From positions 20,430,990 through 20,494,989 of the forward strand of contig OZ022576.1 in assembly GCA_963669155.1 (NCBI GenBank): a stretch of DNA of 64,000 bases, in the 5' to 3' direction. The notes under the pieces were generated by a model. The model saw only the letters and a list, made by a program, of their open reading frames with translations, made no database searches and had not been told where the DNA came from. This DNA is from Arbacia lixula. Lineage: Eukaryota; Echinodermata; Echinoidea; Arbacioida; Arbaciidae. Numbering within the stretch: position 1 is the first letter of the stretch; each line of letters starts with the position of its first letter. Made by a program: the position numbers and the translations under genes. Shown piece by piece: positions 49,662 to 57,781 of this stretch.

Positions 49662-51603
49662 ATTCCCCTCCAGTTTTAGTATATTATCCATTTACTCAGA
49701 ATTGGTCCACAGGCTACGCGCGTTATCCGTGTTCAATATGCCTTTTCTCTTGAATTTACTGCCTGGTACCTTACTTTTCGCATCACTTATCTTTGAAACC
49801 ACCACTCACCGCATCATGACACCACCAGTTGTCAATGGCAAGCCCTCTGACGCCCATATTTAACATATCTGGGATGCTGAACTCGTGATTAGCTAGGCCC
49901 ATGCAGATGTTGTCATATGGTGGTGGCCAGTGACATGTATCATTAGCTGAGATAAAGGTATACATAAAAACAAAATTTAACCAATGTGAATTACAGAGAT
50001 CACCCACCTCTCCCTCACACCACCAGTTGTCTAGCTCTAAGGCTCTGATGCCCATGTTTAACATATCCAGAATGCTGAACTCATGATTGGCTAAGCCCAC
50101 GCAGACGTTGTCATAGGGTGGTGGATATTCGCATGTGTCATTCGCTGTATAATAAACATTTATTATTTAACAAATGTTAACGAAGTTTACGTGTTTTGCA
50201 GTGTCGCAAACACAAAAGTAGCTGTACTGATAATGAAAATAATACTTTAACACATATCGCAATACAGATGAAACGAAAAACAAATGCACTATCAACATTT
50301 GCAATATTGGAGAACAATTCAAATTAATAATTTGGAAGAATTCATTGCTTTTGAATTGATTTCAATTTCGTTAAATTTACCTCCGTAAGCTGGTCCGTAA
50401 GCTCTGTTGTTGAATGCGTTGTGAGCCTATACGATTATATAAACCAATGTGATTCAAACATGAGATTAGTTACATGCAATAAAAGGTGTTGAATCCCTCA
50501 TTTTTGTGTTTTTAATCGGCACATCTCAAATGGTATTCAGGAGAAATAACGTTAAAGAACTCCACTCCGAATACAGGGAGTGGAAACTGACATTCAGTGT
50601 TATTATATTGACATTGAGAACTGTTATTTTCAATTTTTGACGGGTCATCTCTTATTGTATTGTGATACCCACACACCCTTATGTTTGCTCTCACTGAAGC
50701 TTTAAAAACATGTCTTATAGAAGCACTGAAAGAGCGTTAAAGCGAAAACTTGATTTATCGAGGAATTCAGAAACACACAAACACTGTTCTTCATTGCTTC
50801 CTGATATTAAGATCTTTTAACTTTAAATAGCGACACGTACATGATATTCTCAATGCAATTGCAAAACCAACGTATTCCAAAATAGTATTGTTGAATTAGC
50901 GAACGGTTTCTAAAGACATAACAAGTAGACAGAACATAGATATTCAAGGGTATTTAGTGATTATCCAATTGAACACAAATAGTGGAATACTTACATCAAA
51001 TATTTGCATTTCGTCAAAAGGAATGTCGATCTGCAGAGGATAACAAGACATTTTACAAAACACAAAACGCATGCGATAAGAAACGAAACAAATCAATTTC
51101 CCGAAGATGGAAATTTGACTTGGTTCCTTACACAATAGTATGCTATATTGTAAAATCTAATCACCCTTATCCATTTCTCTTCGCCTCTCTCGTATATGAT
51201 GTCTACTTCCACCAAAACGATGTGTGCTCAATCGGTGGAAAATTTCATTTCATTCCGTGCCCGCGATTTGAAGGCGCTCTAAGCGCAACTATTTTGTTAC
51301 TCTGCGTACATGTGCTGATGAGGTTTTAAACGTGTCTACCGTCTATTGTGTCTACATGTTATGATGTTTTTCATCCCCCCCCCCCCCCCCCCCCCCCCAA
51401 TTGCTCTCTCTCTCCAACAAATCAACATAACTTTAGGGGCATTTTTCCAGTTTATCACGTTCCGTCATTTCACTAATTCGCCACTAATTTATAGCCTGAT
51501 TTTAAAACGATCCAACCTGTAGTTCTCGTTGTGTCTTGAGTGCGAATTGTAACCAGGGGTCGACTTGCACCGTCCCCTTCAGGCAACGCCCGTATCCATC
51601 GCA
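46602..51603 (-). CDS. PLC-X-domain phosphodiesterase gene, 5'-incomplete, with duplicated exons
   Basis: Exons in gene order are 51517-51603, 50995-51030, 50381-50426, 50008-50144 or 49810-49946 (alternative pair), 49394-49534, 48843-48953, 47782-47877 and 46602-46809. The protein shows a PI-PLC X domain: AHNAFNN with the first catalytic His, GIRALELDNWW with the catalytic Arg/Glu/Asp region, MRVAH with the second His, FIQIYIN, DGKRVVVISAND and ATDMVSPQL. Such enzymes cut the phosphodiester bond of inositol phospholipids or GPI anchors. There is no PH, EF-hand, Y or C2 domain, and paired Cys residues suggest a secreted or cell-surface protein. The N-terminal exons, with any signal peptide, are missing and may lie in or beyond the N gap at 51863-52062. 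Phases agree except at the last junction (47782 to 46809), which is off. Family assignment is firm; substrate is not known. Confidence 0.8.
46937..47105. repeat. CT microsatellites in the last PLC-X intron
   Basis: Two long CT tracts (about 46937-46980 and 47070-47104) are separated by pyrimidine-rich sequence. They generate the Arg/Glu low-complexity part of the 142-codon minus-strand frame, which is therefore not coding upstream of 46809. Confidence 0.9.
47782..47877 (-). CDS. PLC-X exon: DGKRVVVISAND segment
   Basis: The 96-nt exon has clean borders (TGTTTCAG acceptor, GAG|GTACGAG donor) and encodes 32 residues starting DGKRVVVISAND and containing HERWCKGDPVNE. It follows the 48843-48953 exon in phase. 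A second GAG|GTAGGC donor 7 nt downstream would change phase but still does not match the next exon. Confidence 0.75.
48387..48504. mobile_element. Fold-back MITE, GTTGCATAAAAC family (copy 2)
   Basis: GGGCCCCGTTGCATAAAA and TAAGTTTTATGCAACAGG are inverted ends 118 bp apart, and the interior has ACCATGGTAAC. Its ends match the element at 37912-38069. It lies in an intron of the PLC-X gene. Confidence 0.8.
48695..49090 (-). repeat. Tandem array of a PLC-X exon unit, ~168 bp, about 2.3 copies
   Basis: The unit contains an exon, its GTGAGG donor and a G-rich (minus strand) intron stretch; its phase marker CTGCAGACCTCAGGGGCAGG recurs at 49061, 48895 and 48725. The first copy in gene order (exon part 49009-49061) lacks the 5' part and its acceptor. 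The middle copy (48843-48953) is complete. The last (48695-48783) has lost about 20 nt and has an in-frame TGA at 48700-48702. Long C-runs (plus strand) lie between copies and are a likely source of slippage or assembly trouble. Confidence 0.8.
48843..48953 (-). CDS. PLC-X exon: FADRILSPADL segment (intact middle copy)
   Basis: This 111-nt exon joins the preceding and following exons in phase 0. It encodes FADRILSPADLRGRYRGVWP followed by TLRTMRQ, which fits the PLC-X segment between the FIQIYIN strand and the next VVVIS strand. The chosen acceptor is GTGATAG at 48954-48955, which has a G-run instead of a pyrimidine tract, so the 5' border is uncertain while the coding core is convincing. Confidence 0.6.
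49394..49534 (-). CDS. PLC-X exon with second catalytic His
   Basis: A 141-nt phase 0/0 exon encodes 47 residues: MRVAH, then FAFGCGEFNVLFSDVIADIG and FIQIYIN. The His lies 14 residues after the Glu of exon 50008-50144, close to the 15-residue Glu341-His356 spacing of PLC-delta1. Splice borders are canonical (CACGTGCAG acceptor, AAT|GTAAGA donor). Confidence 0.8.
49604..49660. repeat. (CT)28 microsatellite between PLC-X exons
   Basis: A perfect CT repeat, read as GA on the coding strand, occupies the 275-nt intron downstream of the alternative exon pair. Long GA tracts can bind splicing and chromatin factors; any such role here is speculation. Confidence 0.95.
49810..49946 (-). CDS. PLC-X alternative exon B (Ala version)
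   Basis: This 137-nt exon starts with two bases completing a GCT codon and ends on a full codon (GATGCG|GTGAGT). It encodes NDTCHWPPPYDNICMGLANH, FSIPDMLNMG and VRGLAIDNWWCHDA. It matches exon A in length, phase and 32 of 44 residues. Where exon A reads LELD, it reads LAID. Confidence 0.8.
50008..50144 (-). CDS. PLC-X alternative exon A (Glu version)
   Basis: This 137-nt exon has a good acceptor (TTATTATACAG) and donor (GAGAG|GTGGGT) and encodes NDTCEYPPPYDNVCVGLANH, FSILDMLNMG and IRALELDNWWCEGE. The LELD motif corresponds to the Glu341/Asp343 Ca2+-ligand region of PLC-delta1. It ends 61 nt before exon B; including both by splicing would shift the frame. Confidence 0.8.
50381..50426 (-). 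CDS. PLC-X exon with first catalytic His
   Basis: A 46-nt exon (phase 0 start, one base left over) encodes AHNAFNNRAYGPAYG. The AHN motif holds the first general acid/base His of PI-PLC X domains. The leftover G completes a codon with the first two bases of either alternative exon. Confidence 0.75.
50995..51030 (-). CDS. PLC-X micro-exon IDIPFDEMQIFD
   Basis: A 36-nt phase 0/0 exon with CTCTGCAG acceptor and GAT|GTAAGT donor encodes 12 residues that form the strand leading into the catalytic AHN motif. Confidence 0.7.
51375..51398. repeat. Poly-C run (24)
   Basis: An uninterrupted run of 24 C followed by a short CT tract lies in the intron between PLC-X exons 51517-51603 and 50995-51030. 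Confidence 0.95.
51517..51603 (-). CDS. PLC-X most upstream recognised exon
   Basis: An 87-nt phase 0/0 exon encodes CDGYGRCLKGTVQVDPWLQF followed by ALKTQRELQ. It has no start codon or signal peptide, so at least one more exon lies upstream (higher coordinates), possibly inside the N gap. Confidence 0.6.
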
Positions 51604-51862
51604 CTGTAATGATATGCACAACGGCCAATAAATTTAGCATTTTCAGGTAGTAACAATACATTCAACAATTCAATAAATATCAGCTTTAGTGGTTAATAAC
51701 CGTACATATTTAGCCTACTATCTAAAGTGAGAGGAATGTTCTCATTAATCATATCTTTAAATACAATTTTATCACCACATCAATATAATCAATACCGATA
51801 TCATATAGTTTCTGATATTACATTTCTGCATCATAACATGACTATCAACAACAATTAGAACT

Positions 51863-52062
51863 NNNNNNNNNNNNNNNNNNNNNNNNNNNNNNNNNNNNNN
51901 NNNNNNNNNNNNNNNNNNNNNNNNNNNNNNNNNNNNNNNNNNNNNNNNNNNNNNNNNNNNNNNNNNNNNNNNNNNNNNNNNNNNNNNNNNNNNNNNNNNN
52001 NNNNNNNNNNNNNNNNNNNNNNNNNNNNNNNNNNNNNNNNNNNNNNNNNNNNNNNNNNNNNN
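51863..52062. other. Assembly gap of 200 N
   Basis: Exactly 200 N is a conventional placeholder, so the real gap size is unknown. The 5' exon(s) of the PLC-X gene may be missing here. Confidence 1.
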
Positions 52063-52342
52063 CATGCATATGGCGTGCACATGAAAACATCAAACACTTC
52101 CATATGGAGGAAGGTAGAAGATACAGGGGAGAAATAAGAGTGATTCAATTTTATGCGATGATGTGAATATGGCGAACTTTAAGAACTGCATGAACCAAAA
52201 CAAGAACATCAGACAAACACATTTTATTCTTTCAGTTTGCAAGTCAGCACACCACAATCATTTCATTCATATGTATGTTATATCAGCAAACATTGCAGTG
52301 TAGTATGGAGGTGATTGTGAATGTGTATGCAATCATATTGAG

Positions 52343-52418
52343 CTAGTCGGCGGAATCGATGTACTGATCGATGCCAGGCGCATCGGTCAGATCAAGGCAG
52401 CGTTCCATCCAGTGCATT
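52343..52418 (-). CDS. Weak candidate terminal exon of an unidentified minus-strand gene
   Basis: After a possible GATAG acceptor, the minus strand encodes MHWMERCLDLTDAPGIDQYI followed by DSAD and a stop, in a locally GC-richer patch. I do not recognise the family. A neighbouring frame just upstream (QQIFNWCLEEVTCGKQ-stop) also looks protein-like, so the model is unsure. Confidence 0.2.
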
Positions 52419-52769
52419 CTATCACGTCATTGTTTCCCGCATGTGACTTCTTCCAAGCACCAATTGAATATCTGCTGTACCTGCAGTACATATAAACTCA
52501 CAAAAAAATAATGGGGGGGGGGGGAGTTATGATTGGTACATTGTAAGAGTACATCTCACATGAAAGATAGATGCATTGATGTGAACCCACTATATTTCAC
52601 AGAGGTTCGAAACTGCTAAAAAGAAAGATAAAGCTAAACTTATGTAAAGAAGGAATGAGAGGCTGTTGAAGTGAAAGAAAAAAATTGAAAAGATTCACAG
52701 AGATACAAAACATTGTTAACATAATAGATTTTGCTTTACTCTATTTCAGAGAGGAATAAGACTTATTTC

Positions 52770-53700
52770 AAATGAAAGATACAGTTTATCAACGGCATCG
52801 CGGCCAGTAGGTGAGGCATTCATAGTAAGTTCTAAGGATGGATAAGGTTTAGGATGAGCATAATTTGTATAAAATGTTTAGATCTGTGCCATATACATTA
52901 CCAAATTACAGACAGATCTTTCAAAATGCCCCCCCCCCAAAAAAAAAAAAGGTAGAGTAAAATTGATTAGGTAACAAAGGCTGTGTGATCCATGACTTTT
53001 ATTTTCACTTGGTAAACACATTTTTAGAGTTCCAGTTACTCTGTGAAATTGTTAGTTTGAAATGAGCATAATATGTAAGAAATGATTAGATTTCTACTGT
53101 GTCCAACATTCAAGAGGGACCTTAATTCCATAATGTAACAAGAATAAGATTAGAAAACATATCAGGTCACAACAGCTGTGTGATTCACAAGTTTTATATC
53201 CACTTAGTAACATAAACACCAACTTTGGAGTTCTAGTTACTCTGTGATATTTTAAGTTTGAGATAAGCATAATTTGTAACAAATATTTAGATTTGTACTG
53301 TTTTCCACATTTCAGAGAGACCTTTCATAATCTTATGAAAAAAAAGTTGGAAAAAATTGATCAGGTCACAACAGTTGGGTGATGCACAAGTTTATATCAT
53401 TATTTGGAGTTCCAGTTACCATGTGATATTGTAAGTTTAAGAAAAGCATAATTTGTAACAAATGTTTAGATTTCTACTGTTTTCCACATTTCAGAGAGAC
53501 CTTTCATAATGTTATAAGAAAAAGGTGAGGGAAACATTGATCAGGTCACAACAGTTGGGCGATTCACAAGTTTTATATTCACTTAGTAACATAAACACCA
53601 ACTTATTTGGAGTTCCAGTTACTCTGTGATATTGTAAGTTTGAGATAAGCATAATTTTTATAAAATGTTTAGATTTCTGCATCCTTAAATATGTTGGATT
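52770..53700. repeat. Tandem repeat, ~180-210-bp unit, about 4-5 copies
   Basis: GAGCATAATTTGTAACAAAT-type words recur at about 52859, 53067, 53268, 53447 and 53650. Between them, ATTTCAGAGAGACCTTTCAT, TCAGGTCACAACAG, GATTCACAAGTTTTATA and GTTCCAGTTACTCTGTGATA recur in the same order. Copies differ by small indels. No coding capacity. Confidence 0.85.
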
Positions 53701-54990
53701 AAAATTATTAATGAAAAAAATTCAATAAACAACAAATATCCAAAGTGTTGTCTTTTTTCCCTATATTTTGAAACTTCCATTGTCACTGTGTAACAGGAAC
53801 ACCACATCATCGGTGTTCATGTTGCACCGTGAACAAGTAACGAAATGTAGTCATTTTTCCATTTTGCTTGCAATCTCTTACTTGATAATGTATGGCATGG
53901 TTCAGGATGCACATTTATGCCTTTAGACTTTGATTTCACTAAATCAAGATGACCTGTTCAACTAAAATAAAAGTTACATGATCATCACATGAGAAATTTG
54001 ACTTTTTCTGATTTTTCCTGAATAAACGGGCCATAATATTACAAAAACGACATTTCTTCATGCACGGATTTTTCTTTAGTTGAGTAAACCTGTTAAATTG
54101 CTCCTGAAAAATGACTGAAATGTAGAGATACAATTTTTTAAAACAGGCATAATTTCAATTGATATTCTGTTTTTGGTGTTCATGTTACACCTGAAACATT
54201 CTTGGGTAATTGTAACTAAATGATGCTACCATAAAATAACCAAACATCTGATGACCATAATCTTTATTTGTTTTTATCTTATATATAACACAGTACTAAA
54301 CAACAGGATTTCATCACAAAATTATTAGGTGTATTAGGTGTATTATTAGTGTGCACGCTCTATTGTTACTCTGCAGCCACTAAGTGCCACAATGTAAAAT
54401 GTAATGAAGAAGAACAGAAGTACATGTAAGGAGACGTTCAACTTCATTAAGATTATGCCTGCATCAGAGGCATGGACATGTATGTAAATTGTAGTACACA
54501 TTTCTCCATGTCTCTAGCAGATGTTTCTTTACAAAAGCTGAAATTGACAGTGAAGTTTCATAGCCATATGGTAATAATTAAAGGTAAAAAAGGCATTCAG
54601 ACATTTTTTCTTGAAATTATATATTCTACCATATCTTCAGGCTGCATACGCAACAAAAAGCCTTTTTTCCATTGACAATCAGGAGTCTTCATTGCAGGAC
54701 ACCTCTCCCACTACAAATTTATGTCAAATGCTGCATGGATTTTTCTTTTCAAACTCATCATAAGGAAGAGCCTTGTTAGAACCCTAATGAAGAATTTTTA
54801 AAATTGACAAAATGTTGATGTCAAAACTCAGCACCATACGCCCACACACACATAGAGACTACTGCAGATGACAAGATTTTGCCCTGATTCTGCAGTTGTA
54901 AGTGGCTATGCCTAGAAATGTGACATCACCTTCTTACACAAATGCAATGACCAGGTTCTGCAATTCAGCCAGTTCAGTTCAGGCAGAGTC
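53700..54990. other. Gene-free AT-rich stretch
   Basis: A short hairpin (GGAACACC and GGTGTTC arms) lies near 53790-53830, and its GGTGTTCATGTTACACC-like word recurs near 54175. Nothing else stands out. Confidence 0.5.
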
Positions 54991-54993
54991 TTA

Positions 54994-55436
54994 GGGCGTG
55001 TTTATCATCTCTTTTTTTTTGTAGAATTAAGGTTTCCAAACGCGTTTACATTTTTTTAACGCTTTTAAACGATTTGATAAACGCAAAGATGTTCTGATTG
55101 CGGGGTTTGGAAAGCTGTTTTGAAACACGCAAATTTGTATGATCCTAAACGCGTTTGAGCCAGAAACGCGTTTAGAGAAGCGAGATAAAAGCAAAGCTGT
55201 TTTGAAACGACTTTAAACCATGTGTTTCCGTAAACACATCGATCGCAAACTATTGTACTACAGTGCATGTGTAACGGCGCAGTAGAGCTGCGCAGTGACA
55301 TGGCCGGTTTCGACTTGGGCGATTGAGTTGATAAACGCACTGTTTTTATAAACGCGTTCGCAAAGGCCTTTGGAAACGCGTTCGTAAAGGCCTTTGGAAA
55401 CGCGTTTCAAATTCTGAAAAAATGATCAACACGCCC
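54994..55436. mobile_element. Harbinger-like non-autonomous element with AAACGCGTTT repeats
   Basis: The termini GGGCGTGTTTATCA and TGATCAACACGCCC are inverted repeats (13 of 14 positions) flanked by TTA on both sides (54991-54993 and 55437-55439). TTA/TAA 3-bp duplications and GGGCGTGTTT-type ends are typical of PIF/Harbinger MITEs. The interior holds many AAACGCGTTT-like words. There is no transposase frame. Confidence 0.65.
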
Positions 55437-55607
55437 TTAGACTGAAGGTATTGCGTCGTCTGTGGTGGCCTTCAGATGTAAGAAGTTAATGTCCCAGTAT
55501 CTTTATCCTAGGTATTGGTTACAATGTAGCTTACATTTTATATCTGTAAATGTCGGCTCCATGCAATAGACCATTTTTGTTATGTGTGCAGATTTTATGC
55601 ATGTCTT

Positions 55608-55994
55608 TCAAACAATATGTGACTATTTTTTAACCTCAAAAATTGTCCGAGGTTTGTCTCATTAGCAGCAACTACCGGGTAATAGAATCAGAGTGTATTC
55701 CACCCATTGAATCTGAAAAACTAGATATGGGTGAATGCAATAACATGTTACTACGCAGTTAGGGGGAAAGTTGTGAATAAATTACAAAACAGTCTATAGG
55801 GGGGCATGGTAAGTTAGCCACTCAAGAGGTACCAACCTAACCCTAACTCCACCCATTGAATCTGAAAAACTAGATATGGGTGAATGTAATAACATGTTAC
55901 TACGCAGTTAGGGGGAAAGTTGTGAATAAATTACAAAACGGTCTATAGGGGGGCATGGTAAGTTAGCCACTCAAGAGGTACCAACCTAACCCTA
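55608..55994. repeat. 149-bp direct tandem duplication and related leader
   Basis: A 149-bp unit beginning CACCCATTGAATCTGAAAAA starts at 55701 and again at 55850, and the two copies differ at only a few bases. The leader (TTCAAACAATATGT, TTTGTC, AGCAACTA) and unit resemble the centre of the TTAA element at 57226-57777. The array ends about 30 bp before the IP3 receptor exon acceptor. Confidence 0.8.
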
Positions 55995-56025
55995 TCATAC
56001 TCTTATCTTTTATCTTCATCTCCAG

Positions 56026-56172
56026 GGTGATGTGGTGAGGCTGTTCCATGCTGAGCAGGAGAAGTTCCTCACCTGTGATGAGTACAAGAGGAAGAGCTAT
56101 GTCTTCCTTAGGACCACTGGCCGAGCCTCCGCTACCGCGGCAACCAGCTCTAAGGCATTGTGGGAAGTTGAG
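56026..56172 (+). CDS. ITPR: Inositol 1,4,5-trisphosphate receptor, one internal exon
   Basis: The 147-nt phase 0/0 exon has a TTCATCTCCAG acceptor and a GAG|GTAAGAAG donor. It encodes 49 residues containing [28 protein letters not shown] and [11 protein letters not shown]. These match the MIR-domain part of the N-terminal IP3-binding/suppressor region of animal IP3 receptors almost residue for residue. IP3 receptors are tetrameric ER Ca2+-release channels of about 2700 residues, so this is under 2% of the protein. The next expected segment (WNSLFRFKHL in vertebrates) and the preceding one are not visible, implying long introns or missing assembly. A lone decayed fragment is less likely because both splice sites and the frame are intact. 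Confidence 0.92.
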
Positions 56173-57225
56173 GTAAGAAGACTTTTTTTTTTCTACAATA
56201 CATATTTCTGCTTGCAACTCAATTTGCTTAAATTATCACAGTGATATGTCTTTAGAAAACTTTGGTTCTTCTTGTAAACTTTTTTGCAGGTATCATAATC
56301 TTGATATAAATAAATGTTTTTCTTCTTAAAATCTTTGTATGCATTATTGCTGTGACTTATTAATTAAATTGTGAAATGTACTACATTGTACATGAGATGA
56401 CACCTGGATCACAGCAATGATTTTCAGAGTTTACCAAGGAAGAAAGGCAGTAGTAGTTTGTTTGATTTTGTTGCAATCCTGAGTTAAATACATTGTAAAT
56501 ATGCATAGCTATTTTCTCTCCAGATTGGAGGGGTTACATTTGGAAGTTACATGTAGTCATAGTGCAAATAAGAAGGTTAACAAGATTGGTCTTATCTGGA
56601 GTGACGGAATCACATTAGCTTGTATACTTATAATAAGCCGATCTTTAATTATACTGACCATGAAGAGTGGAGTTACTGTGGCCACATTTGAACGATGCAA
56701 AAGTTTCATTCCCCAGTATTTTTCCTAATTCTGGTTGGAAAAAAATGCTTCATTCTTCTCCTTTGGCATGAAGGGATTAAATTTACATGTTTTCAGCTTT
56801 CATACCAACTCGAGTCACATATTTTTCTGTGATGTATTCAAACTATCTGGAGATGCTTAGCTAAAGCAAAAAGTGTGCTTACTAGCTTGATATACTAGGA
56901 GTTATTTGTGACTTTGATTGATGCAAAGATATCTATTATCTTGCCACATTATTGGGTTGTTATTAGAACATGATGCATGGACAGTTAGTTCAACATTATT
57001 TTGGGAAACAAGGATAATGCAATATCAAAATCTGATTATTTTAATCAAGAAATTGGGTGTTATGCAAAGTCGTAGGAGCATCAATCTTTGTATGAGTTTT
57101 GAATAGGATTGTACATGATTCATTGCTGCTTGTGACATTATTTTATGTGTGCTCTGAAGTTAGTTTGGGTTACAATACTTACTGTAACATCAAGATAAGC
57201 ATATAATTAAACTATTGTGTATTAA

Positions 57226-57777
57226 AGGGTTACTAAATTAGAAAAATTATCCACTAATCTATGTAAAATTATCCACTAAAAACGAATTTCACATTCGTTT
57301 GCCGGAATAAAGTCTCATTTTGCCGAAAATTTGAAAAAACGCATGCCTCCAGTGACGTCAGAGAAGTCAAAATGCCATAAATGCCTACGGTGTGAATAAA
57401 ATATTTTATTCACGCCATTCAAACAATATGTTACCAATGGGAACCCTAAAGCTTGTCCGGGGTTTGTCGGAGTAGCAACAACTAATAGATTCAAACTGCA
57501 TTACATCCATTGAATCTGAATGACAAGATACAGGTGAATGCAATAACGTGTTAATACGCGGTTAGGGGGAAAGTTATGAATACATTACGAAAATGGTCTA
57601 TTGTTGACTTCTGTACAATCTATGGCATTTTGCCTCCTCTGACATCACTGAAGGCGTGCATTTTTTCAAATTTTTGTCAAAATGAGACTTTATTGCAGCA
57701 GACAAATGTGAAATTTGTTTTTAGGGGATGATTTTACATAGATTAGTGGGAACTTATTTTTCTAATTTAGTAACCCT
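57226..57777. mobile_element. 552-bp TTAA-flanked element with ~155-bp inverted repeats
   Basis: The ends AGGGTTACTAAATTAGAAAA and its complement at the right are perfect for 21 bp, and the arms (57226-57384 and 57623-57777) remain about 85-90% alike. TTAA lies at both borders (57222-57225 and 57778-57781), the target duplication of piggyBac-type elements. The centre carries a diverged copy of the sequence tandemly repeated at 55.6-56.0 kb. No transposase frame. Confidence 0.85.
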
Positions 57778-57781
57778 TTAA

